From assembly GCA_947628885.1 (NCBI GenBank), contig CANRBO010000037.1, positions 1 through 10,167 of the forward strand: a stretch of 10,167 bases of DNA, written 5' to 3'. Below, in pieces: positions 1-5,733 of the stretch. The notes beneath the pieces are model-generated. The model had not been told where the DNA came from and searched no databases. It saw only the letters and a program-made list of their open reading frames with translations. The position numbers were made by a program, and so were the translations under genes. The DNA is from an uncultured Clostridia bacterium. GTDB taxonomy: Bacteria; Bacillota; Clostridia; TANB77; CAG-508. The first letter of the stretch is position 1, and each line of letters starts with the position of its first letter.

Positions 1-1847
1 TCACTCTTGCTGGAAATCCAAACACAGGCAAATCCACGATTTTCAACGGCTTGACTGGTATGCATCAACATACTGGAAATTGGACTGGTAAAACTGTTGA
101 AAATGCTGCTGGTATATACACTTATAAGAAAAAGAAATATCTTTTCGTTGATATTCCCGGTACATATTCTCTTATGGCTGATTCTGAAGAAGAGAAAATT
201 GCTCGAGACTATATTGCTTCAGGGATTCCTGACGTTACAGTTGTTGTCGTTGACGCTACTCGTTTGGAAAGAAATTTGAATTTAGTTTATCAAATCATGA
301 GTTTAACAGATGAAGTAATAGTTTGCGTTAATTTGCTAGATGAAGCTACTAAAAAAGGGATAACCATTAATTTAAAGAAGCTTTCTGAATTGCTTGGTGT
401 GCCTGTAGTTGGGACAATTGCAAGGAAAAAGTCTACTTTATTTAATTTATTAAAAACAATCAATATGGTTTGTACTGGTAAGCTTATCTTTTCTCCCAAC
501 AAGGTTGAATTTACTGACAATCAAGATGATAATGTAAAAGCCATTTTTAGTAAGGCTCATGAAGTGACCGACGAAGTCTGCGATTTCTCTAATTCCAATT
601 ATAATGAAAGAGATAAAAAAATCGATAAAATCCTTACTTCTAAAACTTTTGGTATTCCAATTATGATACTATTTTTCTGTTTGATTTTTTGGATTACCAT
701 TGTTGGAGCAAATTATCCTTCAAAATTGCTTTCTAATCTTTTTAGTACAATCAAACCGTATTTTGCAGGATTTTTATTATTTATAAAAACTCCGAACTGG
801 CTATATTCTCTATTGGTTGACGGTGTTTATACAACAGTTACATGGATTGTAAGCGTTATGCTTCCGCCTATGGCAATATTTTTCCCACTTTTTACTTTGC
901 TTGAAGACTTGGGATATTTGCCTAGAATCGCATTTAATTTAGATAAATGTTTTAAAAAATGTTGTAGCTCAGGCAAGCAAGCTTTGACAATGTGTATGGG
1001 TTTCGGCTGTAATGCAGCTGGTGTAATTGGTTGCAGGATTATCAGTTCTAAAAGAGAACGACTAATTGCTATTATCACAAATAATTTTGTACCTTGTAAT
1101 GGTCGTTTTCCCTTCCTTATAACTGTCGCCACGATTTTCTTTAGTGGTGCAATACACGCAGGTGAAAGTCTAAAAAGTAGCCTTATTGCTACTTTCGTAG
1201 TTTTTCTAGTAATTTTAATTGGCATTGCTTTCACATTTTTCATTTCAAAATTGCTATCACTTACTCTTTTGAAAGGAAAAACTGACGGTGCTATTTTAGA
1301 ACTTCCACCTTATAGAAAACCACAGATTGGAAGGATTTTAGTCAGTTCAATTGTAGATAGAACACTTTTTGTCCTAGGTAGAGCTCTTAGTGTTGCTATT
1401 CCAGCAGGAGTTATTATTTGGGTACTTTCGAACATTAACATTGGTGGATTTAGCTTGCTAACATATATAGCGAACTTCTTTGATCCTTTTGCAAGGCTTA
1501 TGGGCTTAGACGGATATATATTAACTGCATTTTTATTAGGTCTTCCTGCTAATGAAATTGTTCTCCCAATTATTCTTATGTGTTACACAAATGCAGGCAC
1601 TTTGGTTGATATGGAAAATATTCAAAACATTTTTAACATACTTATATCAAATGGTTGGACAATTGTAACCGCAATAAATGTTATGCTATTTTCTTTGCTC
1701 CATTTTCCTTGTGGCACAACATTGCTCACAATAAAAAAAGAAACTGGAAGTCTTAAATGGACTGCAATTTCTTTCTTAATCCCAACAGTTTGTGGAATTT
1801 TGGTTTGTATGTTTACTAATTTAATTTATCACTTAATTATTTTGTAA
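1..1847 (+). CDS. feoB: Ferrous iron transport protein B (FeoB), 5'-partial
   Basis: FeoB is an inner-membrane Fe(II) importer with a cytosolic N-terminal G domain. The reading frame is open from base 3, so the gene starts before the window. The first visible residues already form the G1 loop (AGNPNTGKST), so probably little is missing, although an upstream extension or FeoA fusion cannot be excluded. In-window residue numbers: G1 at about 4-12, the LTGM.QHTGNW G2 region, G3 DIPG at 50-53, G4 NLLD at 110-113, and a diverged G5 (TIARKK where TSARKK-like is usual). A short helical region follows, then many hydrophobic segments from about base 640 to the end. These include the FeoB core motifs GFGCNAAG (near 1004-1027) and FVPCNGRFP (near 1088-1114). 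This cysteine-containing variant is typical of clostridial FeoB. The stop at 1845-1847 lies inside the 3' end of rimO on the other strand, and no terminator is visible between them. Family assignment is secure. Confidence 0.96.
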   Translation, partial: TLAGNPNTGKSTIFNGLTGMHQHTGNWTGKTVENAAGIYTYKKKKYLFVDIPGTYSLMADSEEEKIARDYIASGIPDVTVVVVDATRLERNLNLVYQIMSLTDEVIVCVNLLDEATKKGITINLKKLSELLGVPVVGTIARKKSTLFNLLKTINMVCTGKLIFSPNKVEFTDNQDDNVKAIFSKAHEVTDEVCDFSNSNYNERDKKIDKILTSKTFGIPIMILFFCLIFWITIVGANYPSKLLSNLFSTIKPYFAGFLLFIKTPNWLYSLLVDGVYTTVTWIVSVMLPPMAIFFPLFTLLEDLGYLPRIAFNLDKCFKKCCSSGKQALTMCMGFGCNAAGVIGCRIISSKRERLIAIITNNFVPCNGRFPFLITVATIFFSGAIHAGESLKSSLIATFVVFLVILIGIAFTFFISKLLSLTLLKGKTDGAILELPPYRKPQIGRILVSSIVDRTLFVLGRALSVAIPAGVIIWVLSNINIGGFSLLTYIANFFDPFARLMGLDGYILTAFLLGLPANEIVLPIILMCYTNAGTLVDMENIQNIFNILISNGWTIVTAINVMLFSLLHFPCGTTLLTIKKETGSLKWTAISFLIPTVCGILVCMFTNLIYHLIIL

Positions 1848-3423
1848 TAATTTCACCAATCAAATCATAATTTTCACTAACATCAGTAACTTTGCATTTT
1901 ACAAAAGTATTAATTTCCGCATCACCTTTTAAATAGATGTTACCGTCTATTTCAGGCACATCCATGTATGTCCTTCCGACAAAATAGGTGCTATTGTCAT
2001 CTGCCACAACAGCGTCTTCTATCAAGACTTGGTATGTGTCTCCTATAAAACATTTTAAATTCTCCTTTGATATTTCTTCTTGCAACTTCATAATTTTGTT
2101 GTATCTAGATTTTTTAGTAGAAGGATGCACCTGCTCAGGCATTGTCGCAGCAGCTGTTCCTTCTTCTTTCGAATATGTAAAGCAACCCAATTTATCAAAT
2201 TTTGCCCAATTTACAAAATCATATAATTTAGTAAAATCTTCTTCTGTCTCTCCTGGGAAGCCCACCATTAGTGTACTTCTTATAATTACATCTGGGATTT
2301 CTTTTCTTAATCTTAATATTAATTTTTTAATGCCTTGCTCAGTCGATTTCCTATTCATTTTCTTTAAAATTTTGTCAGAAATATGTTGCATTGGAATATC
2401 AAAATATTTACAAATCTTTTTATTTGTTTTGACTTCTTGTATCAAATCATCAGTTATTGTCTCCGGATATGAATACAAAAATCTAATCCACTCCACACCT
2501 TGAATTTGGCTTATCTTATGCAACAAATCAGATAACATTGGCTTGCCATAAATATCAATTCCATATTTTGTTGTATCTTGAGCTATTATTATGAACTCCA
2601 TTATTCCTTGATTTGCCAAGTTTTTGACTTCTTCTAATATGTCATCTTCTTTCCTACTAATATATCTTCCTCTAATATATGGAATCGCACAAAATGTGCA
2701 GAAATTATTGCAACCCTCTGCAATTCTTATGTACGCATAATTACAACCAGTTGAAATAATTCTATCAAGAAAATCCAAATTATCTAGTTTGTCCTTGCTA
2801 GATTTGTTCTCTTTACCTTCATGTAGCATGTCCTTGCTAGATTTGTTTTCTTTACATTCATCTAGCATGTCCTTACTAGATTTGTTTCCTTTGTCTTCAT
2901 CTAGTATTTCAAGACTATTAGATTTATTTTCACTATTTGTTGATTTTTCTTTATTTGTTGATTTTTCTTTATTTGCTGATTTTTCTTTATTTGCTGATTT
3001 TTCTTTATTTGCTGATTTTTCTTTATTTGCTGATTGTTCTTTGTTTAGTGATTCTAGCTTTTTAATTTCTTTTTTAGCAATTAATTCTTCAATCTGATTC
3101 CAAAATGTTTCATATTCACTAAATTTTATAAATAAATCAACTTCAGGAATTTCCTTAATCAATTCATCTTTATATCTTTCTATTAAGCAACCTGTAACTA
3201 TCAAGTATTTGCAATTCTGATTTTTATATTCTGCCATTTCTAAAATCGTATTTATTGCTTCTTCCTTTGCAGAATTAATGAATCCACATGTATTTATTAC
3301 AATTACTTCCGCTTCTTTTGGATTATTTACTATCTCATGCCCCTTTTTCTTAAATAATCCTATCATCATCTCAGTATCTACCAAATTTTTACTACATCCT
3401 AGTGATATAAATCCTACTTTCAT
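1837..3423 (-). CDS. rimO: Ribosomal protein S12 methylthiotransferase RimO with repeat-filled linker
   Basis: RimO is a radical-SAM enzyme that adds a methylthio group to a conserved aspartate of ribosomal protein S12 in the cytoplasm. The N-terminus (GFISLGCSKNLVDTE) is the RimO signature rather than MiaB. Cys10, Cys46 and Cys79 are the expected ligands of the auxiliary iron-sulfur cluster. The radical-SAM motif CxxxCxxC is Cys238, Cys242 and Cys245. The C-terminus is a TRAM domain with the RimO-type GRTYMDVPEIDG segment. The protein has 528 residues where about 440 is usual. The excess is residues ~123-215, between the N-terminal domain and the radical-SAM barrel, filled by six-residue (ANKEKS) and thirteen-residue (KSSKDM-type) repeats. 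The catalytic parts look intact, so the protein is probably functional. The ATG at 3423 is the only ATG upstream of the SLGC motif and has almost no Shine-Dalgarno sequence of its own. A promoter lies at 3506-3534. Confidence 0.95.
   Translation of the reverse strand: MKVGFISLGCSKNLVDTEMMIGLFKKKGHEIVNNPKEAEVIVINTCGFINSAKEEAINTILEMAEYKNQNCKYLIVTGCLIERYKDELIKEIPEVDLFIKFSEYETFWNQIEELIAKKEIKKLESLNKEQSANKEKSANKEKSANKEKSANKEKSTNKEKSTNSENKSNSLEILDEDKGNKSSKDMLDECKENKSSKDMLHEGKENKSSKDKLDNLDFLDRIISTGCNYAYIRIAEGCNNFCTFCAIPYIRGRYISRKEDDILEEVKNLANQGIMEFIIIAQDTTKYGIDIYGKPMLSDLLHKISQIQGVEWIRFLYSYPETITDDLIQEVKTNKKICKYFDIPMQHISDKILKKMNRKSTEQGIKKLILRLRKEIPDVIIRSTLMVGFPGETEEDFTKLYDFVNWAKFDKLGCFTYSKEEGTAAATMPEQVHPSTKKSRYNKIMKLQEEISKENLKCFIGDTYQVLIEDAVVADDNSTYFVGRTYMDVPEIDGNIYLKGDAEINTFVKCKVTDVSENYDLIGEIITK
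2788..3049 (-). repeat. Two adjacent in-frame tandem repeats inside rimO
   Basis: Two repeat families lie side by side. At 2942-3049 there are six 18-bp units (plus-strand gatttttctttatttgct). The four units starting at 2960, 2978, 2996 and 3014 are identical, the one at 2942 differs by one base, and the one at 3032 is degenerate. At 2791-2907 there are three 39-bp units beginning gtccttgctaga, with a few differences between copies. Both unit lengths are multiples of three, so copy-number change keeps the rimO frame. They encode charged, probably disordered lysine/glutamate/serine-rich sequence. No spacers occur, so this is not a CRISPR array. Confidence 0.93.
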
Positions 3424-3425
3424 TT

Positions 3426-3459
3426 TTACTTGTATGATATTAAAATCATGTTCTCCTTT
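3426..3459 (-). promoter_or_regulatory. rimO leader: displaced Shine-Dalgarno and seven-codon upstream ORF
   Basis: A canonical AAAGGAG lies at 3453-3459, about 30 nt before the rimO ATG and only 3 nt before another ATG (3447-3449). That ATG opens MILISYK and stops at 3426-3428, two bases before the rimO start. The stretch between is also a small inverted repeat (ATGAT, six bases, ATCAT). Either the mini-ORF feeds ribosomes to rimO by reinitiation, or the hairpin brings the Shine-Dalgarno sequence closer to the rimO ATG. The sequence facts are direct; both mechanisms are inference. Confidence 0.35.
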
Positions 3460-3505
3460 ATTTATTACGTCATCATAACTATTGTATTCAAACGTTATAA
3501 CATCT

Positions 3506-3534
3506 ATTTTATCAAATTTTTACGTTTTTTTCAA
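3506..3534 (-). promoter_or_regulatory. Sigma-A-type promoter of rimO
   Basis: On the minus strand, TTGAAA (3529-3534) and TAAAAT (3506-3511) are separated by 17 bp. The -10 is preceded by TGA, giving an extended -10 (TGATAAAAT). Transcription would start near 3499, giving a leader of about 75 nt before the rimO ATG. Confidence 0.6.
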
Positions 3535-3614
3535 GATTGTGTTTTATTTTGAATTTTTTGGTATTGCTTATTAATTCATATTTCGAAATTGCAATATTTT
3601 TTTATCTTTTAGAA

Positions 3615-4703
3615 CTATTCATATTCAGCATGTTTAGTTTTTATTTCATACGATTTCGACTCTCCAATATTTTCTTTCTCCACAAGTTCTAAATTATTAG
3701 ATTTTAGATTTATAAAAATTAATGGACGCAATGATTCTTTACTTTGATAAGGATTACCATTTGAGCCATATATAGCATTTCCGCCAATAAATTGAGTTGA
3801 TACATGATGTAAACCAAAAGCACAAATACTCTCGTTCAAACGTGCAAATCGACCTGCAAGCCAGTAGCTGCTTAAATCGTTACCTTTATCGTCTTTAAAT
3901 ATCATATCATAATATTGGCTATTTTTGAATTCACTTTCATTATATCTATGATAATAATATGATTCCTTGAATTCTGTTGTAATGTCTCCTTCACTTGTTT
4001 CTGATTCATTTGTATATCCATTTTCCTCTTCCCATATTTTGCACTCTTTGTCGTCTCCTGTTTTTGCACCTTCACTATATTCATAATCCCATTTCGAATC
4101 AAAATTCTTCCACATTATTGGCATTTTATAAAATCGTTCAAATGTCTTTCTCTGTCCATATTGTAGTATTTTTCCTGTTTCGCCACCTGTTGCTTCCACT
4201 AATTTATCTTCCTCATGCTTATAGTTTGTATAATCATATGTACTTACTTCTTGTATATCTGTTCTTCTTAAATTTCTTACTGTAATATTGTTTAATCCTT
4301 TCTGTGTGTAACATTTCCTTATTATTTCATTTATTGCATACACTCCATTATTATACCCTGTAGCATCACTTAACAACAATGTATCTTGGGTTAATTTGCT
4401 TGATATTATGGTTAGAATTGTTCCGTCATAATCCCATATTCTCCATTGCATGCCTTCTTCCGTTGTAAATTCTTGGTCTCCATTTTCTTTGATTCCATTT
4501 TTATTATACTCTGTTGCTGGTACTCCTGACGTTGACGCACTAATTGTGCAAGTTCCTTTATCAGGTTGGTATCCTGTTACAAATGCTCCTATATAGTCAT
4601 TTGGATCTATTACAATTTTATTTAATTCTTTTTCTAACTCATATAATCTTCCTTTCTCATCTTGCTCTGCTTTCTCATATTCTTCTACTGCTCTTTTTGA
4701 CAT
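3615..4703 (-). CDS. Body of a prepilin-like surface protein, cut off from its N-terminal helix by a frameshift
   Basis: This open frame gives 362 residues from an ATG at 4703, but that ATG is probably not the true start. It has no good ribosome binding site, and the in-frame codons just upstream read GDNGLFK, which continues the prepilin helix encoded one frame away at 4726-4824. Joining the two frames gives about 402 residues. After a charged helix (residues ~1-32 here) comes a soluble region rich in Tyr, Asn, Gly, Glu and Lys. It has a WRIWDYDGTILTIIS segment, then LLLSDATGYNNGVYAINEI and a later YWLAGRFA and RPLIFINL. From memory this pattern (WR.., GYNN.V..LN, YW.A.R, RP...L) is common in clostridial proteins with a pilin-like N-terminus, probably exported and surface-exposed. 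The precise function is unknown. It is flanked by intergenic DNA on both sides and is probably a single-gene unit. Confidence 0.7.
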   Translation of the reverse strand: MSKRAVEEYEKAEQDEKGRLYELEKELNKIVIDPNDYIGAFVTGYQPDKGTCTISASTSGVPATEYNKNGIKENGDQEFTTEEGMQWRIWDYDGTILTIISSKLTQDTLLLSDATGYNNGVYAINEIIRKCYTQKGLNNITVRNLRRTDIQEVSTYDYTNYKHEEDKLVEATGGETGKILQYGQRKTFERFYKMPIMWKNFDSKWDYEYSEGAKTGDDKECKIWEEENGYTNESETSEGDITTEFKESYYYHRYNESEFKNSQYYDMIFKDDKGNDLSSYWLAGRFARLNESICAFGLHHVSTQFIGGNAIYGSNGNPYQSKESLRPLIFINLKSNNLELVEKENIGESKSYEIKTKHAEYE

Positions 4704-4716
4704 TTTAAATAAACCA

Positions 4717-4824
4717 TTATCTCCGTATTGCTATATTTAATGCCACTCCAGCTAAGATTAGCATTATCACTATAGTTACTACCAACGCAACTAATGTCAT
4801 ACCATTTTTATTTTTTACTCTCAT
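4717..4824 (-). pseudogene. N-terminal prepilin-type helix of the same gene, ended by a frameshift
   Basis: An ATG at 4822-4824, preceded by AGGGAG (4835-4840) with a 10-nt spacer, encodes 35 residues: a basic leader MRVKNKNG, then GMTLVALVVT and a hydrophobic helix ending LAGVALNIAI. This is a class III-like prepilin signal/transmembrane segment. The likely cleavage is after Gly8. The usual Glu at position 5 of the mature pilin is Ala here, as is common in such clostridial proteins. Two arginine codons (CGG AGA) and TAA at 4717-4719 follow. Removing one base at about 4725 restores IAIGDNGLFKMSKR, the expected continuation, so the frame break is a single-base insertion or a sequencing/assembly error. 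Confidence 0.8.
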
Positions 4825-4865
4825 TTTTCTTCTTCTCCCTGTATTTTTAATTATTTATTTTTGAA

Positions 4866-4871
4866 ATTATA
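4866..4871 (-). promoter_or_regulatory. Possible -10 box of the prepilin-like gene
   Basis: A perfect TATAAT lies 42 nt upstream of the ATG at 4824 and downstream of the terminator at 4915-4954. No convincing -35 is visible (TAAGTT at 4889-4894 with a 17-bp spacer is poor), so a dedicated promoter is only tentative. Read-through from the upstream small unit is the alternative. Confidence 0.3.
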
Positions 4872-4914
4872 ATAAACTTAAAATAACAAACTTATTTTCT
4901 TAAATTTGCACAAC

Positions 4915-4954
4915 AAAAAAACCATGTATTCTAGCTCTCACTAAAACACATAGC
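4915..4954 (-). terminator. Rho-independent terminator of the AG-repeat small unit
   Basis: On the minus strand, 4941-4953 (CTATGTGTTTTAG) pairs with 4922-4934 (CTAGAATACATGG) over 13 contiguous positions, including three G-U pairs. The loop is six bases (TGAGAG), and seven T follow at 4915-4921. The stop codon of the alternate 58-codon frame (4931-4933) lies inside the right arm. Confidence 0.7.
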
Positions 4955-5105
4955 TCTACCACATTTATTTACAAAATTTATTGCAATATTATTTCTATTA
5001 CTTATGTTTGAAAAGTTGCCTAATAAACTTGCATCTTTACTTTCTAAAATGCAGCTCTCTCTCTCTCTCTCTCTCTACTCTTGCAAGGCTTTCAAGCTTT
5101 TTCAT
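4931..5105 (-). CDS. Small ORF with in-frame (AG)11 tract, apparently phase-variable; off in this sequence
   Basis: The ATG at 5103-5105 follows AAAAGGAG (GGAG at 5116-5119) with a 10-nt spacer. As sequenced, the frame reads MKKLESLARV, an Arg-Glu alternation, then LHFRK and a stop at 5037-5039 (22 residues). The (AG)11 tract (5055-5076) lies inside it. Adding one AG unit, or removing two, switches reading into a frame that is open to TAG at 4931-4933. The product would be 58 residues: the same start, ERERERES, CILESKDASLLG, and a C-terminus NKCGRAMCFSES. A promoter and a terminator enclose the ORF. I do not recognise the peptide. It has three cysteines in the on frame, no membrane segment and no clear signal peptide. 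Alternatives are an untranslated regulatory RNA, a decayed gene fragment, or a leader peptide for the downstream prepilin-like gene. Confidence 0.5.
5055..5076. repeat. Dinucleotide microsatellite, (CT)11 on + / (AG)11 on -
   Basis: Eleven perfect CT units, uninterrupted. Dinucleotide tracts of this length are prone to slipped-strand mispairing. This one sits between the ATG and the long alternate frame of the small ORF, the usual position for an on/off switch. Confidence 0.97.
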
Positions 5106-5147
5106 CTTTTGTTTGCTCCTTTTAATATTTTTTTATTAAAGTCAAAT

Positions 5148-5186
5148 TCAGTTTAATTCTAATTTTTTATTTTTAATTGTTCTCAT
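5148..5186 (-). CDS. Possible 12-codon leader ORF
   Basis: ATG at 5184-5186 is preceded by GAAAGGA (5191-5197) with a short 4-nt spacer, and reads MRTIKNKKLELN then TGA at 5148-5150. It lies between the promoter and the AG-repeat ORF. There is no homology argument; the only support is the ribosome binding site and its place at the 5' end of a transcript. It could be chance. Confidence 0.25.
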   Translation of the reverse strand: MRTIKNKKLELN

Positions 5187-5206
5187 TTATTCCTTTCAGT
5201 ATTTAT

Positions 5207-5236
5207 ATTTTACTACATTAGATTTTATGTTGTCAA
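5207..5236 (-). promoter_or_regulatory. Sigma-A-type promoter of the AG-repeat small unit
   Basis: Consensus TTGACA (5231-5236) and TAAAAT (5207-5212) with an 18-bp spacer. The predicted start near 5200 gives a transcript of roughly 285 nt to the terminator at 4915. Between this promoter and the terminator poly-U at 5328 I see only AT-rich DNA with no supported feature. Confidence 0.65.
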
Positions 5237-5327
5237 TAATTTTCGTTTTTTATTTTTTATTGTCTTGATTATTTTCCATATTTTTTTGAACACTTTTGAC
5301 TTTTCCTTTGCCAATGTATTAATATTC

Positions 5328-5370
5328 AAAAAAAAAAGAAAACTCCTCTTATAAAAAGGAGTTCTCTTTT
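5328..5370 (-). terminator. Rho-independent terminator of the acidic small protein gene
   Basis: In minus-strand RNA, GAGAACUCCU (5357-5366) pairs with AGGAGUUUUC (5338-5347) over ten contiguous pairs, with one G-U. The loop is nine bases and the U-run covers 5328-5337. On the plus strand the G-U becomes an A-C mismatch, which supports the minus orientation. It lies about 50 bp past the stop codon at 5421. Confidence 0.9.
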
Positions 5371-5420
5371 CTTGAACAATTTTACTTGCTCACAATTTTT
5401 CATCCCACAACTTGCCTGCT

Positions 5421-5597
5421 TTAGAATAAGTCTTCATCATAATCTTCATCGTCATTATCGTCATCATCATCAAATTCTTCATCAGCCAATTCTTCATCAT
5501 AATAACCATCATAATATTGTATACGATGAAGAAAAGCCAATTCGTTATCGCAGATCAATGACAGAAACATATTATCATCCATTTTCCATGTTGACAT
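5421..5597 (-). CDS. Small protein with strongly acidic C-terminal tail (58 aa), unknown function
   Basis: The frame is open further upstream to 5717, but the start at 5595-5597 (MSTWKMDDNM) is chosen because AAAGGGAG lies 8 nt before it and the upstream codons run through that site and the promoter. Residues 1-30 are mixed and slightly hydrophobic (MFLSLICDNELAFLHRI). From about residue 31 the chain is nearly all Asp, Glu and Tyr, ending EDYDEDLF. The tail recalls the acidic tail of RNA polymerase delta subunit (RpoE) but the HARE-HTH domain is absent, so I do not call it RpoE. It has its own near-consensus promoter (5700-5728) and a strong terminator, so it is expressed alone. A DNA-mimic, chaperone-like or nucleic-acid-competing role is possible but unproven. 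Confidence 0.72.
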   Translation of the reverse strand: MSTWKMDDNMFLSLICDNELAFLHRIQYYDGYYDEELADEEFDDDDDNDDEDYDEDLF

Positions 5598-5638
5598 GAT
5601 TAATTCTCCCTTTGCTATTAAGTTTGATTGGAACGAAT

Positions 5639-5662
5639 ACCTAACAAATTTATTTATTAGGT
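5639..5662 (-). promoter_or_regulatory. Inverted repeat in the 5' UTR of the acidic small protein gene
   Basis: Nine-base arms (5639-5647 and 5654-5662; acctaacaa and ttattaggt on the plus strand) are separated by six bases. The single mismatch is a G-U pair in the minus-strand RNA, so the stem is complete in the transcript. It sits about 30-55 nt after the predicted start and about 35 nt before the Shine-Dalgarno sequence. It could be an RNA stability or control hairpin, or a protein-binding operator. Confidence 0.45.
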
Positions 5663-5699
5663 GCCTATAAAGTAGCATATAAATGCCCTTACGTTTTGT

Positions 5700-5728
5700 A
5701 TTATAACAAAACAACATATATTTGTAAA
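5700..5728 (-). promoter_or_regulatory. Near-consensus sigma-A promoter of the acidic small protein gene
   Basis: TTTACA (5723-5728), 17-bp spacer, TATAAT (5700-5705). The predicted start is about 5693, giving a 5' UTR of roughly 95 nt. It lies immediately after the stop of the CapA-family gene (5734), where no terminator is visible, so some read-through from the operon may also occur. Confidence 0.8.
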
Positions 5729-5733
5729 CCTTT

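Noticed and set aside
827..1243. 138-codon minus-strand ORF inside feoB
   Set aside because: Shadow of the FeoB membrane domain; no ribosome binding site and no recognisable protein features.
2788..3049. Possible CRISPR array because of regular short repeats
   Set aside because: The units are directly adjacent with no spacers, and they are translated in frame within rimO.
2789..3097. Plus-strand ORF with SLFADF-type repeats
   Set aside because: It is the antisense reading of the repeat tract inside rimO, with no ribosome binding site of its own; the opposite strand encodes a clear RimO.
3560..3598. Hairpin GGTATTGC...GCAATATT followed by T-run on the plus strand
   Set aside because: It would terminate plus-strand transcripts, but no plus-strand gene lies just upstream, and in the minus orientation the T-run is absent. 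It may be chance in AT-rich DNA.
5421..5597. RNA polymerase delta subunit (RpoE)
   Set aside because: Only the acidic tail is similar; the N-terminal HARE-HTH domain is missing and the protein is far too short.
5421..5717. Longer 98-residue version of the acidic protein starting at 5717
   Set aside because: Its first codons overlap the near-consensus promoter and leader hairpin, there is no ribosome binding site for it, and AAAGGGAG clearly serves the ATG at 5597.
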